Shown here piece after piece: positions 1-11,351 of a stretch of 64,000 bases of DNA. Source of the DNA: Microbacterium hydrocarbonoxydans (GTDB taxonomy: Bacteria; Actinomycetota; Actinomycetes; Actinomycetales; Microbacteriaceae). A model generated the notes under the pieces. That model did not search any database. It had not been told where the DNA came from and worked only from the letters and a program-made list of their open reading frames with translations. A program made the position numbers and the translations under genes. Numbering within the stretch: the first letter of the stretch is position 1; each line of letters opens with the position of its first letter. Where the stretch lies: assembly GCF_900105205.1 (NCBI RefSeq), contig NZ_FNSQ01000005.1, positions 3,162,001 to 3,226,000 on the forward strand. The letters run 5' to 3'.

Positions 1-766
1 GCTGGTTGCCGATGCGGCCGAGGTCGCTGCCGTCTCCGACACCATGCCGGGTGCGCAGGAACTGGAGGGCCTGCAGGCCCTTCACCGTGTGGGTCCCTGC
101 CGTCATGTCCAGGCCCGTGTACGAGTCCTTGATGGGCGTGGCAAGGCAGACGTCGACGCCGCCGATGGCGTTCGTGATCTCGATCACGCCGCCGAACGTC
201 ACCGAGGCCGCGAACTGGATCTCCTGACCCGTGAGCTGCGTGATCGTCTTGGCGACGCAGTTCAGGCCGCCGTCCGTGTAGGCCACGTTCAGGGGCTGCT
301 TGCTCATCGCGGAATGTACTTCGCCCTTGGCGTCCTCGCACTCCGGGATGCCGAGCATGAGGTCACGGGGAAAGCTGACCACCGTGATCCGGCGGGGCTC
401 CTGCGACACGTGCACGAGCAGGTTGACGTCGTTGAGGGTGCCCTCGGAGTCGCTGCCGGTGCAGCGATCGCCGAAGTAGTCCTTGTACGCCTCTTCACAG
501 GTGTCGACGCCGGTCAGCAGGAGGTTGAAGCCCTCCTTGTACTCGCCGATGTTCGGCGGGAGCTCCGCCTCCCCGTCCAGCTCGACGGCGTTCGCCGTCA
601 CCGTGGTGGAGAGGTCGTAGAACACGTACGCACCCACACCGAGACCGCTCACGAGAACCACGGCGAGGCCGATGGCGATGAACTTCAGGAGCTGGTTGAC
701 GGGCCCTGGAGTGCGCAGCTGACCGTGGCGCGCGATGGTGCGGCGGCGTCGCGTGTGGGGACTCAC
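1..766 (-). CDS. LytR-CpsA-Psr (LCP) family cell-wall ligase, partial
   Basis: LCP proteins transfer polyprenyl-phosphate-linked glycopolymers onto peptidoglycan at the outer face of the membrane. The visible part has a short basic cytoplasmic N-terminus, one membrane helix at about residues 27-50, and then the LCP domain. The domain shows NLLLTGVD, a conserved VVSFPRDL arginine motif, a GGVDVCL segment and the LQFLRTRHG motif just before the window edge. The C-terminus lies outside the window. I chose the GTG at 766 because it has GAAAGG a few bases upstream and places the membrane helix near the N-terminus. The family call is firm. The exact glycopolymer is not visible. Confidence 0.88.
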   Translation of the reverse strand, partial: MSPHTRRRRTIARHGQLRTPGPVNQLLKFIAIGLAVVLVSGLGVGAYVFYDLSTTVTANAVELDGEAELPPNIGEYKEGFNLLLTGVDTCEEAYKDYFGDRCTGSDSEGTLNDVNLLVHVSQEPRRITVVSFPRDLMLGIPECEDAKGEVHSAMSKQPLNVAYTDGGLNCVAKTITQLTGQEIQFAASVTFGGVIEITNAIGGVDVCLATPIKDSYTGLDMTAGTHTVKGLQALQFLRTRHGVGDGSDLGRIGNQ

Positions 767-819
767 TCGGGGCCTTTCGATTCAGCGTGCGGTGCGGGGG
801 GTCACCGTGCCCTGTACAG

Positions 820-904
820 CGGAGGGTGTGGGATTCGAACCCACGAGACATCTCTGCCCACTGGTTTTCAAGACCAGCTCCATCGGCCGCTCGGACAACC
901 CTCC
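820..904 (-). tRNA. tRNA-Ser (anticodon TGA)
   Basis: On the minus strand the acceptor arms GGAGGGT and ACCCTCC pair. The anticodon loop reads CTTGAAA with TGA at its centre. A long variable arm follows, as expected for a class II serine tRNA, and the T-loop is GTTCGAATC. CCA is not encoded. The gene sits between an LCP gene and a HAD/serS pair, so a tRNA and its cognate synthetase are neighbours. Confidence 0.95.
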
Positions 905-946
905 CGACAGACGAATCTGCCGACAAGCCGTGAGTCTAGCCGAGAA

Positions 947-1768
947 CTATTCTCCCGCGCTGACCTGGGCGGGTGCTGGAAGCGTGTCCAGGGCGGTCGC
1001 GAGACCGCCGTCCTTCACGTCGCCGGTCACCTCTCCGGCGGCCTGCTTCACCTCGATCGGCGCCTGCCCCATCGCCACGGCACGTCCGTCGAGCCCGAGC
1101 GCCCACCCGAACATGCCGATGTCGTTGCGTCCGTCGCCCGCGACCAGCACTTCGCCGCGCTCGAAGCCGAGCTCGGTGCGCACCCGCTCGAGTGCCGTGC
1201 CCTTGTCCACGCCCTGAGGCGCGATGTCGAGCCACGCCGTCCAGCCGATCGCGTACGAGACCTCGTTGAGGCCCGCATCCGCGACGAGGCGATGGAAGTC
1301 CTCCTCGTCATGCCCCGGCGACACGACGACGACGCGCGAGACCGGCTCTGCGACGAGCTCCTCGAAACCGACCTGCCGCCCGCCGTCGAGAGTCCAGTCG
1401 TCGAGGTGCTGGGTGTAGAGCCGCTGCCCCGAGCCGAGTTCGACCATGTACCGCGCATCAGGCAGACGCTCACGCAGCAACGCGAGCACAGGCGAGGGGT
1501 CGAAGGTCTCGATGTGCCACCTCTCCCACTCGTCGCCCACGCGGCGCATGGTCACGGCGCCGTTCGAGCACACCACGAACTGCGGCGTCAGGCCGAGCTC
1601 GTCGACATAGCGCTCGGTCGCCATCCAGCTGCGACCGGTGGCGATCGTGACCTCGTGCCCCGCATCCCGCAGGCGTGCGACGGCCTCAGGCACCCCGGGG
1701 CTCATCGACTCGTCCTGCAGCAGGATCGTGCCGTCGACGTCGAGCCCGACGAGCCAGCGAGACGTCAT
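947..1768 (-). CDS. HAD-superfamily (Cof-type) hydrolase
   Basis: This is a predicted cytoplasmic phosphatase of 273 residues of the HAD IIB/Cof type, which usually acts on small phosphorylated metabolites. The first HAD motif is at residues 8-12 (DVDGT), close to the N-terminus, and the C-terminal motif [10 protein letters not shown] supplies the second metal-binding acidic pair. The start at 1768 overlaps the serS stop as ATGA, so the two genes are translationally coupled. A longer in-frame reading exists upstream but runs through serS and lacks conserved sequence. The substrate cannot be told from sequence. Confidence 0.88.
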   Translation of the reverse strand: MTSRWLVGLDVDGTILLQDESMSPGVPEAVARLRDAGHEVTIATGRSWMATERYVDELGLTPQFVVCSNGAVTMRRVGDEWERWHIETFDPSPVLALLRERLPDARYMVELGSGQRLYTQHLDDWTLDGGRQVGFEELVAEPVSRVVVVSPGHDEEDFHRLVADAGLNEVSYAIGWTAWLDIAPQGVDKGTALERVRTELGFERGEVLVAGDGRNDIGMFGWALGLDGRAVAMGQAPIEVKQAAGEVTGDVKDGGLATALDTLPAPAQVSAGE

Positions 1769-3048
1769 GCCGTGGGCTCCAGGATCTCGAGCCCGCCGAG
1801 GTAGGGCCGCAGCACCTCGGGCACCCGCACCGAGCCGTCCGCCTGCTGATGGGTCTCGAGCAGCGCCACGATCCACCGGGTGGTCGCCAGCGTGCCGTTG
1901 AGGGTCGCGACGGGCTGCGTCTTGGCCGTCTGTCCATCCTGTGCCTGCGGCCGGTGGCGGATGTCGAGTCGACGCGCCTGGTACGTGGTGCAGTTCGAGG
2001 TCGAGGTGAGCTCGCGGAAGGCGCCCTGCGTCGGAACCCAGGCCTCGATGTCGTACTTTCGGGCGGCGCTGGAGCCGAGGTCGCCCGCGGCGACGTCGAT
2101 CACTCGGTACGCCAGTCCGAGTGCGGTGAGCATCTCCTCCTGCAGCGCCACGAGCCGCAGGTGCTCGGCCTCGGCATCCTCTGGGTTCGTGTAGACGAAC
2201 ATCTCCAGCTTGTTGAACTGGTGGACCCGGATGATCCCGCGGGTGTCCTTGCCGTGCGACCCCGCCTCGCGCCGGTAGCAGGTCGACCAGCCGGCGTAGC
2301 GCAGCGCGCCAGCGCCCAGGTCGAGGATCTCGTCCTTGTGGTACCCGGCGAGCGCGACCTCGCTGGTGCCGACCAGGTAGAGGTCGTCGTCCTTGTCGAG
2401 GTGGTAGACCTCGTCGGCGTGCTCGCCGAGGAAGCCGGTGCCCTGCATGATCTCCGGGCGCACCAGGGTAGGGGTGATCAGCGGCACGAAGCCGTTCTGC
2501 AGCGCCTTGTCGAGCGCGAGGTTCATGAGCGCGATCTCGAGCCGTGCGCCGATGCCGCGCAGGAAGTAGAAGCGAGCTCCCGACACCTTCGCGCCGCGCT
2601 CCATGTCGATCGCGCCGAGGATCTCGCCGAGCTCAAGGTGATCGCGGGGCTCGAAGTCGAACGCGGGGACGTCGCCCACCCGACGGAGCTCGACGAAGTC
2701 GGCCTCGCCACCGGCGGGGACGCCGTCGATGACGACGTTCTCGATGCGCGCGAGTGCTGTCGCGAGCGCATCCGCCGCCTCGTTCGCGGCCTGCTGCGCC
2801 TGCTTGACGCGGTCGGCGAGGTCCTTGACCTGGGCGACGAGCGCGGCCTTCTCGTCCTTCGGCGCCTGCGCGACCCGCTTGCCGAACGCGTTCTGCTCGG
2901 CGCGCAGCTCCTCGAATACGGCGAGCGCCGCACGCCGCGATCGATCCGCCTCGAGCGCGGCGTCGACGGTGCCCTGGTCGTTGCCACGGGCGGCCTGAGA
3001 ACGGCGGACGATCTCCGGGTTTTCGCGGAGGAGTGCGAGGTCGATCAT
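1765..3048 (-). CDS. serS: Seryl-tRNA synthetase
   Basis: The enzyme charges tRNA-Ser with serine in the cytoplasm. Its length of 427 residues is typical of the bacterial enzyme. The N-terminal ~110 residues form the long antiparallel coiled coil that contacts the tRNA variable arm. The class II core follows, with motif 2 ([15 protein letters not shown]) and motif 3 near the end (NGTLATTRW...[11 protein letters not shown]). The stop overlaps the start of the downstream HAD gene. A tRNA-Ser gene lies about 0.9 kb downstream. Confidence 0.98.
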   Translation of the reverse strand: MIDLALLRENPEIVRRSQAARGNDQGTVDAALEADRSRRAALAVFEELRAEQNAFGKRVAQAPKDEKAALVAQVKDLADRVKQAQQAANEAADALATALARIENVVIDGVPAGGEADFVELRRVGDVPAFDFEPRDHLELGEILGAIDMERGAKVSGARFYFLRGIGARLEIALMNLALDKALQNGFVPLITPTLVRPEIMQGTGFLGEHADEVYHLDKDDDLYLVGTSEVALAGYHKDEILDLGAGALRYAGWSTCYRREAGSHGKDTRGIIRVHQFNKLEMFVYTNPEDAEAEHLRLVALQEEMLTALGLAYRVIDVAAGDLGSSAARKYDIEAWVPTQGAFRELTSTSNCTTYQARRLDIRHRPQAQDGQTAKTQPVATLNGTLATTRWIVALLETHQQADGSVRVPEVLRPYLGGLEILEPTA

Positions 3049-3122
3049 CCCCCAAGTCTATGGGGACCCTCGCCGCCCGCAGCCGCGTCGGGACGGCCCT
3101 GATGCCGCGTTAGAGTAGCGCC

Positions 3123-4121
3123 ATGATGATGAGCGCCCCCGCCCGGCGACAGGCGGCGCTCGTGTACAACCCGATCAAGGTCGATGAGAAGCACCTGCGC
3201 GCGAGAGTCCGCGCACTCTCGAGCGAGGCGGGCTGGGACCATCCGGCGTTCTATCCGACCACGATCGAGGACCCGGGTCAGCAGGCGACGGCGCAGGCAC
3301 TGGCGCGCGGGGTCGACGTCGTGCTGGTGGCCGGAGGCGACGGCACGGTGCGCGCCGTGTCGGAGGCGATCGCGAACAGCGGCGTGCCTCTCGCCATCCT
3401 GCCCAGCGGTACGGGCAACCTGCTCGCGCGCAATCTCGGGCTCCCGCTCGGCGACGCGGACGAGATGATCCGCGCGGCTCTGGGCGAGTTCCGGCACGCG
3501 ATCGACATCGGCTGGGCGCGGCTCACCCGTGCCGGCGGCGAGCAGGAGGAGCATGCGTTCGTGGTGCTCGCCGGGATCGGCCTGGATGCCGACATGATCG
3601 CCAACACCCGCTCCGACCTGAAGCGGTCGGTCGGCTGGATCGCCTATGTCGACGGAGCCGCGAGGTCGCTCGTGACCGCGGAGCCCTTCCGAGCGGTCTT
3701 CCAGATCGACGACGGCCGTCTGCATTCCACCAAGGTGCACAGCATCCTGTTCGCGAACTGCGGCCTGCTGCCCGCCGGTATCGCGCTGATCCCGGACGCG
3801 TCGATCACGGACGCCGTCCTCGACGTCGCGGTGATCCAGCCCACCGGAGTGCTCGGGTGGCTCGGGGTATGGCGCAAGATCTGGTGGGACAACTCGGTGC
3901 TGCGGCGTTCGCGCGCCGGACGCCGGGTCCTGGATCGACGCGGCAAGGACGCATCCGTGCACTACTTCCGCGGTCTCGCTGCCGAGGCCGCGGCGACGAA
4001 GCCGACGCCGATCGAGCTCGACGGCGACGAGTTCGGCACCGCGGTGCGCGTGACCTGCCGGGTCGACCCTGCGGCTCTGCTGCTGGCGCTGCCAGCCGAC
4101 CACCCCGTCGCCACCCTCTGA
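3123..4121 (+). CDS. Diacylglycerol kinase-family lipid kinase
   Basis: The protein is predicted to phosphorylate a lipid alcohol such as diacylglycerol at the inner membrane face. Its 332 residues begin with the DAGK catalytic fold: VYNPIK near the N-terminus, the GGDGTVRAVSEA nucleotide-binding motif near residue 71, and PSGTGNLLARNLGLP. The C-terminal half contains IELDGDEFG, the usual YegS/DgkB-like closing motif. It is divergent from serS, with a 74-base intergenic region, and convergent with the lipoprotein gene. The start could be any of three consecutive Met codons. Confidence 0.9.
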   Translation: MMMSAPARRQAALVYNPIKVDEKHLRARVRALSSEAGWDHPAFYPTTIEDPGQQATAQALARGVDVVLVAGGDGTVRAVSEAIANSGVPLAILPSGTGNLLARNLGLPLGDADEMIRAALGEFRHAIDIGWARLTRAGGEQEEHAFVVLAGIGLDADMIANTRSDLKRSVGWIAYVDGAARSLVTAEPFRAVFQIDDGRLHSTKVHSILFANCGLLPAGIALIPDASITDAVLDVAVIQPTGVLGWLGVWRKIWWDNSVLRRSRAGRRVLDRRGKDASVHYFRGLAAEAAATKPTPIELDGDEFGTAVRVTCRVDPAALLLALPADHPVATL

Positions 4122-4155
4122 ACCGAGGGGCCGTCTGCGCCGGAGCCGGCCGATG

Positions 4156-4902
4156 TCAGCCTCGAACGTCGACCGTTCCGTCGAGGCCGCCGCCTACGAG
4201 GGTCAGGGTGAACGCGTCGTCGTCGACCTCATCCTCGCCGAAGTCGACGATGGTGGCGCGAGGCACCATGTCCATCGTGCAGACCTGGGAGTCATCGGTG
4301 ACGAACGTCGCCGTGCCTGCCGCACCCGATCCCTCCAGGCTCTCGATGACGGGCGCGCAGGTCGACGATCCCCAGGTGAGCAGCACGAGGGCGCCGTCGT
4401 CGTACCAGGCGGCTGACGGCGTGTACTCGGTCGACGAGCCCGGCGTGCCGGTGAAGGTCGGGTCGCCGTCGACATCGACGTCACCGACGATGTCGCCATA
4501 GGTCACCTGCAGGGTGACCTCCGCGGTCGGGTCGACACCCTCGGGAAGGGCTCCGACAGACGCCCGCGGCGCCATGTCCGACGTGCACGCCGTCGCGTCC
4601 TCACTCGTGGAGGACGGCTCGACGAGAGTCACCGAGACGGTCTGCCCGTCCGCGGTGACCTCATCGACCTGAGGGATGCACGTGGAGGACCCCCAGGTCA
4701 CGACGGCGAACATCCGGCCGTCGTCCAGCAGCGTGCCCTGGAGGTCGTCGGAGTCGTCGTCGGATGACTGACCAGGGCCGCTCGACGGATCGGACGTCGT
4801 CTGCGGGGCTGTCGCCCCCGGCCCGATCGTGCAGCCGGCCAGGAGCACGGCTGCGGCGAGTGCGGACAGGGATGCAGCGAGGAGGCGCGTGGGGGAAGCC
4901 AT
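4156..4902 (-). CDS. Lipoprotein with two copies of a TWGSSTC/DMxPRA domain
   Basis: The protein has a type II signal peptide with lipobox LLAGC at residues 20-24, so it should be an exported lipoprotein. A Ser/Asp-rich linker follows, then two homologous domains of about 90 residues. Each begins with VVTWGSSTC or LLTWGSSTC and later has a second Cys followed by DMAPRA or DMVPRA, so each repeat carries one likely disulfide. No enzymatic motif is seen and I do not recognise the family. I chose the Met at 4902 because it places a basic N-region directly before the hydrophobic stretch. A Met two codons upstream is also possible. Confidence 0.8.
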   Translation of the reverse strand: MASPTRLLAASLSALAAAVLLAGCTIGPGATAPQTTSDPSSGPGQSSDDDSDDLQGTLLDDGRMFAVVTWGSSTCIPQVDEVTADGQTVSVTLVEPSSTSEDATACTSDMAPRASVGALPEGVDPTAEVTLQVTYGDIVGDVDVDGDPTFTGTPGSSTEYTPSAAWYDDGALVLLTWGSSTCAPVIESLEGSGAAGTATFVTDDSQVCTMDMVPRATIVDFGEDEVDDDAFTLTLVGGGLDGTVDVRG

Positions 4903-4953
4903 GCACACAGGGTATCGGGGGCACCCGGCGCAAGTACCCCCTTGACGGATTCG

Positions 4954-6414
4954 CTACTGCAGTGCCGAGGTCAGCCGGGCGAGGTTGTCGAGCACCGTGG
5001 ACCGCAGCGGCTGCTGCATCCACTCCTCCAGCGTCAGCTCGCGACTGAGCGACCGGTATTCGTCTTCGACCGCGCGCATCTCGGTGACGAACTCCTCGCC
5101 CCGAACGAGCATCGAGACCTCGAGGTTGAGACCGAACGAGCGCATGTCCATGTTGCTCGACCCGATCACGGCGACCTGGTCGTCGATCGTCAGGCTCTTG
5201 GTGTGCAGGATGTAGGGCTTGCGATACATCCAGATGCGCACCCCGGCCTTGAGCAGCGCCTCGTAGTAGCTGCGCTGGGCGTGATAGACCATCGCCTGAT
5301 CGCCCTCTTCGGAGACGAACAGCTCGACGGCCACTCCCCTGTCCACCGCTGCGGTGACCGCGAGCAGCAGCGCCTCGTCCGGCACGAAGTACGGGCTCAC
5401 GATCATGATCCGCTCCTTGGCCGCATACAGCAGACCGAGGAAGAGGCGGAGGTTGTTCTCGACCTCGAACCCGGGACCGGAGGGGACGACCTGGCAGTCC
5501 AGGTCGCCGGAGCCCGCCTCGGCGTGCGAGATGTCGATCTCCTGCAGCACCTCGTCGGTCTCGCTGTACCAGTCGCTGAGGAAGATCGCGTTCACGCTCA
5601 GCACGACGGGGCCGTCGATGCGCACCATGAGATCGACCCAGTGCAGACCGCGCTTGATGTTCTTGGGGAGGTTGTACGTCGAGTCCGTGACGTTCTGCGA
5701 GCCGAGGAAGGCGACCTTGCCGTCGACGACGACGAGCTTGCGGTGGTTGCGCAGGTCGGGACGCTGCATGCGTCCCTTGAACGGCTGCACGGGGAGCATC
5801 AGATGCCAATCGGCGCCCATCCGGTTGAGTCGCGCGATGGTCTGGCGATACTTCGGCTTCCACCGGTTCGCCCAGTGGTCGAGCAGGACTCTGACGTGCA
5901 CGCCGCGCGCTGCGACCTCTTCCATGGCGCGGAAGAAGTTGTCGGTCGAGGCGTCGGACTGCAGGATGTAGAACTCGACGTGCACGTAGTCCTGCGCCTT
6001 GCGGATCTCGTCCGCCATCGCATCGAGGGAATCCTGATACCCGGCGATCAGATGCGCGCCGTTGTCGCCCGAGATCGGCAGCGCGCCGAGGCGGTGGTTC
6101 ATCTCGACGAGCGGGGGGAACCAGCTGGGGGCGTCGGGGCGCAGGGTCCCGAAGTGCAGATGCTCGCTCGTCTCGGCGATGTACTCGTTGATCTGGTCCT
6201 GCTTGCGCCGGCGGGCGCGCGGCAGCCGCGGGTTCCCGATCAGCAGGAAGAGGAGGACGCCGACGAACGGGATGAAGAACACGGCCAGCAGCCAGGCCAT
6301 TGCGGCCGTGGGGCGCCGGTTGCGAGGGATGACGATGATCGCCGTGATGCGGATCGTCAGGTCGAGGACGAGCAGGAACGCCGCGATCCACCACGCCCAG
6401 GTGTCGGGTGTCAT
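4954..6414 (-). CDS. cls: Cardiolipin synthase (phospholipase D family)
   Basis: The enzyme condenses phosphatidylglycerol to cardiolipin at the membrane. The 486 residues open with two membrane helices at about residues 8-32 and 38-60. Two phospholipase D signatures follow: HRKLVVVDGKVAFLGSQN near residue 226 and HTKSLTIDDQVAVIGSSNMD near residue 403, each with the HxK(x)4D catalytic triad. The length and architecture match bacterial ClsA. A short membrane-protein gene lies upstream in the same direction. Confidence 0.95.
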   Translation of the reverse strand: MTPDTWAWWIAAFLLVLDLTIRITAIIVIPRNRRPTAAMAWLLAVFFIPFVGVLLFLLIGNPRLPRARRRKQDQINEYIAETSEHLHFGTLRPDAPSWFPPLVEMNHRLGALPISGDNGAHLIAGYQDSLDAMADEIRKAQDYVHVEFYILQSDASTDNFFRAMEEVAARGVHVRVLLDHWANRWKPKYRQTIARLNRMGADWHLMLPVQPFKGRMQRPDLRNHRKLVVVDGKVAFLGSQNVTDSTYNLPKNIKRGLHWVDLMVRIDGPVVLSVNAIFLSDWYSETDEVLQEIDISHAEAGSGDLDCQVVPSGPGFEVENNLRLFLGLLYAAKERIMIVSPYFVPDEALLLAVTAAVDRGVAVELFVSEEGDQAMVYHAQRSYYEALLKAGVRIWMYRKPYILHTKSLTIDDQVAVIGSSNMDMRSFGLNLEVSMLVRGEEFVTEMRAVEDEYRSLSRELTLEEWMQQPLRSTVLDNLARLTSALQ

Positions 6415-6514
6415 ACCTCGTCCTCTCGACGGGTCGGCACTTCGACGGCACGCGCCTCAGTGGGCACCGGTGACGGTGCGCTGGCTACACAGTAGCCGAT
6501 GGCTCGGACGCTGC

Positions 6515-6688
6515 TCAGGGGCGCGGCGGCAGGCCGCGAGCAGCCCGTTCCTCTGCCTCGATGCGTGCGTGCACCTTGCGTTCGGTGCGGTCGAATCGCA
6601 GGATGCCACGGAGCACGAAGAAGAACACCACGCTCACGCCGATGGTCGGGATGATCGACCATGCTGCCGCGAGCCAGAAGTTCTCCAT
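6515..6688 (-). CDS. Small single-pass membrane protein
   Basis: This is a 57-residue protein with one strong helix at about residues 5-30 and a charged C-terminal half (FDRTERKVHARIEAEERAARG). The ATG at 6688 is preceded by GGAG. Small proteins of this shape are common in Microbacteriaceae genomes, but no function is known to me. It is divergent from the DUF4192 gene and upstream of cls in the same direction. The alternative long frame upstream of this start has no coding character. Confidence 0.7.
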   Translation of the reverse strand: MENFWLAAAWSIIPTIGVSVVFFFVLRGILRFDRTERKVHARIEAEERAARGLPPRP

Positions 6689-6815
6689 ATCTCCATGGTA
6701 CGCGACCCCGCCCGCGGGAGCCCCACTGCTCCTGCACATCCGCCGGACCTCCCGATCCGGGTGCGCGCGCTGTGGATCCGCCCTGCTGCGCCCGCCGGGC
6801 GAAGACACTCTCGGG

Positions 6816-7920
6816 ATGACAACCCTGCTCCGAGCCTCCGGCTCCGCTGAGTTCCTCAGCATCGTCCCCTCCCTGGCGGGCTTCACCCCGACCGAGAGCC
6901 TCGTGCTCCTCCCCTTCCACGGCACACGCACACACGGCGCGATGCGCCTCGATCTCCCCCGGGACGACGTCGCCCTCTCGGAGTACGCGGACGCTGCGAT
7001 CGGTCTCGTCTCCCGCATCGAGGGGACGGATGCCGTCGCCGTCGTGGTCTACACCGACGATCAGGCCCACGCGACTCGCGACGGCCTGGTCCTGCCGTTC
7101 GCCGTCGAGGTCGACGAGATGCTCGGACGAGCCGACGACGCCGGGCTCCGCATCGTCGACGCCCTGTGTGTGACGGCCGACGGGTGGTCGAGCTATCTGG
7201 CGGACGATCCAGAGCTCCACGTCCTCGACCACGAGCCACCATCGGTGCCTGGCATCGGCGATGTCTCGGGCGACCACCTCGCCGGTGCACGTCTCGAATC
7301 GACGGACCTCGCTGCGAAGGAGCGTGTCGGACGAGCCCTGCTCGAGGTGTCCGCGCTGCTCGACGGCGCACCCCGCGGCACCGCGCGGACCGACCCGCAG
7401 GCGATCGCCGCTCTGGTGCTGCTCGAGGACCTTCCGGCGTTCTTCGAGTCGGTGCTCAGTTCCCCCGACGAGCTGCCGCCCTTCGCCACCGCGGCGCTGC
7501 TCTGGTGTCTCGACAGACCGATCTTCCGCGACGTCGCGCTGACGCAGTGGGCGACCGACATCTCCGGCGGCATGCGCACCCTGCGCTCCCAGCTCGCGTT
7601 CGCCGGCGAGGGCGAGGCGTTCCCCGACGACCTCGGAGACATCTTCCTCGGCAGGGGCCCGGCCCCCGACCCCGAGCGGATCCGGACCGCCCTCACGCTC
7701 GCGCGGTTCGTCGCGGCCCGCGCGCCGCGAGCATCGAGACCGGCGCCCCTCACCGCTGCGGCCTGGCTCTCGTGGGCGCTGGGGCGCTCCAGTCACGCCG
7801 CTCACTACCTCGACCTGGTGCGCGCGATCGACCCCGAGTACGGGCTCGCGGCCCTGCTCGAGACGATGATCAGCGCCGCGGTGCTGCCCGAGTGGGCGTT
7901 CCGCCGCGGCGCCGCCGACG

Positions 7921-7928
<8 letters not shown>
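6816..7928 (+). CDS. DUF4192 domain protein
   Basis: The protein has 370 residues and belongs to an actinobacterial family of unknown function. The family signature is near the N-terminus: a start on LLRASGSAEFLSIVPSLAGFTPTESLVLLPF. The C-terminal half is alpha-helical and contains the AAAWLSWALGRSSHA segment shared by members. No signal peptide or membrane helix is seen. I chose the ATG at 6816 because the conserved domain begins at residue 2. The last 8 bases overlap lysS tail to tail, leaving no room for a terminator between the convergent genes. Confidence 0.88.
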
Positions 7929-9447
<1,519 letters not shown>

Positions 9448-9528
9448 TCGGGGGCTCCTTGAAAGTCGAGTCCAGTTTACCGAGGTCCGATGCCCCACCC
9501 TGCGGCATCGTCTGGGTAGCCTCGGAAT

Positions 9529-11349
9529 ATGGCATCCCACCGCCGAGTCCCCTCCCCCGTCCGCGCGATGAGCGTTGCCGCCCTCGCCGTGGCCGCCCTC
9601 ATCACTCCGGTCGCGGGAGCACCGGCGACCGCGGCCGCGAGCACCGATGTCGACGACTTCTCGTACGCATCCTGGGAGTCCGTGTTCGAGGTCGGCCTCG
9701 ACGACGAGGGTCGGGCGGACATGCACGTCACCGAGACGCTGACCGCGCGCTTCCCCGACGCCGACCAGAACAAGGGCATCGTCCGTGGGCTCCCGATGAC
9801 GTACGAGGACGCCTGGCTCGATGTCACCGTACTCTCCGTCACCGATGACGCCGGTACGCCCGTGCCGTACGAGACCGACGAGGACGACGGCCTGCTCTAC
9901 ATCCTGACCGGGGACGACGACTACGTCCGGGGCCTCACCACCTACGTCATCGAGTACGAGATGCGGGATGTCATCATCGCCGCCGACTCCGGCGTCGACG
10001 AGTTCTACTGGGACCTCCTGCCCCTCGACAGCACCCAGGGGATCGAGTCCTTCCGCGCGGATGTCGAATTCGATCCCGCCCTCACCGAGCGGCTGAACGG
10101 CAACAGGCGCTGCTACATCGGACCGTCGGGCTCGCGCGACGAGTGCGACCTGGCGCCGTCCGCCGACGGTTCCAGGTACAGCGTCGAGGCGACGGAGCTG
10201 TCCGCCGGCGAAGGCGTCACCGTCGCCGTCGGCTTCGAGTCCGGGACCGCCCTGCAACCCACCGCTCGCCGGCCGGACCCGGTCACCGACACGGTGCCGG
10301 CCATCGCCGCGGTGGGGGGCCTCGGACTCGCGGTCGGCAGCTGGTTCGCGGTGTCGTCGTTCCGGCGGTCGCGTCGACGCGCGAGCGGCCTCGTCATCGC
10401 CCAGTACGACGTGCCAGACTTCCTGCCGCCGCTGATCGCGGCCGCTGTCGTCCCGGGATCGAAGGATGCCATCCCCGCCGAGATCGTGCATCTCGCCGTG
10501 CGTGGAGCCTTGCGTATCGAAGAGGGCCCGGAGCCGGAGCAGCCGCGCCTCCGACGACTTCAGGGTGGTCGGATCCCCGACCAGCTCGACGGCGAGGCGA
10601 TGGATGCCCTCTTCGCCGAGGCGGATGCGGACGGCGTGGCGGACCTTCCCGCGGAGAGCGAGACGTTCGCCGCGCGCATGAAGACGCTCGCCCAGAGCGG
10701 CGTGGCTGCCGCGGCGTCACGCGGACTCACGACGAAGGAGCGCAGCCGCGCGGCGATGGTGGTGCAGTGGTGCGCGATCGCGGTCGTGCTGGCCGGTTTC
10801 GCGCTGGGACTCTGGGGGCTCATCGCCGGACGAGTCACGGCGATCCCCGCCTTCGTCGCGATCGCCTTCGGCGTCTTCCTCGTGCTGCTGTCGTGCCTCT
10901 ACAGCTTCTCGAAGCACACCGTGCTCACCCCCGAGGGCGCTCGCCAGTACGAGTACCTCCTCGGCGTGAAGGAGTTCATCCGGGTCGCGGAGGCCGATCG
11001 CCTGCAGATGCTGCAGTCGTACACCGGCGCCGAGCGGCGCACCGACGGCAGTGCGAACGTGATCGTCGTGTACGAGCGCCTCCTCCCCTACGCGATGCTG
11101 TTCGGCATGGAGGACGAGTGGGGTGCGGTGCTCGAGAGCGTGTACGCGTACGAGCAGCGCGGGGCCTCGTGGATCGGCGATCCGAACGCGCCGTTCGTCC
11201 GCGGGCAGCTCGTCGCGTTCGCCGCGACGTCGCACGCCGCCGCGTCGTACTCCGCGCCCAGCGCGGGAAGCTCATCGAGCGCCGGCGGGTCGTTCGGCGG
11301 CGGGTTCTCCGGCGGTGGGGGCGGCGGCGGCTTCTCCGGCGGCCGCTGA
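9529..11349 (+). CDS. DUF2207 family membrane protein
   Basis: This is a 606-residue exported membrane protein. It has a signal peptide (about residues 1-36, ending APATAAA), then an extracellular DUF2207 beta domain with features such as DQNKGIVRGLP, a membrane helix near residue 260, a cytoplasmic segment, two helices at about residues 410-455, and a tail very rich in Gly and Ser (GGGGGGGFSGGR). The glycine-rich tail is typical of this family, whose function is unknown. It is divergent from lysS with a short intergenic region. Confidence 0.88.
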   Translation: MASHRRVPSPVRAMSVAALAVAALITPVAGAPATAAASTDVDDFSYASWESVFEVGLDDEGRADMHVTETLTARFPDADQNKGIVRGLPMTYEDAWLDVTVLSVTDDAGTPVPYETDEDDGLLYILTGDDDYVRGLTTYVIEYEMRDVIIAADSGVDEFYWDLLPLDSTQGIESFRADVEFDPALTERLNGNRRCYIGPSGSRDECDLAPSADGSRYSVEATELSAGEGVTVAVGFESGTALQPTARRPDPVTDTVPAIAAVGGLGLAVGSWFAVSSFRRSRRRASGLVIAQYDVPDFLPPLIAAAVVPGSKDAIPAEIVHLAVRGALRIEEGPEPEQPRLRRLQGGRIPDQLDGEAMDALFAEADADGVADLPAESETFAARMKTLAQSGVAAAASRGLTTKERSRAAMVVQWCAIAVVLAGFALGLWGLIAGRVTAIPAFVAIAFGVFLVLLSCLYSFSKHTVLTPEGARQYEYLLGVKEFIRVAEADRLQMLQSYTGAERRTDGSANVIVVYERLLPYAMLFGMEDEWGAVLESVYAYEQRGASWIGDPNAPFVRGQLVAFAATSHAAASYSAPSAGSSSSAGGSFGGGFSGGGGGGGFSGGR

Positions 11350-11351
11350 CC

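Noticed and set aside
44..1804. 586-aa plus-strand frame over the LCP, tRNA-Ser and HAD genes
   Set aside because: It runs through a tRNA and against two conserved genes, so it cannot be real.
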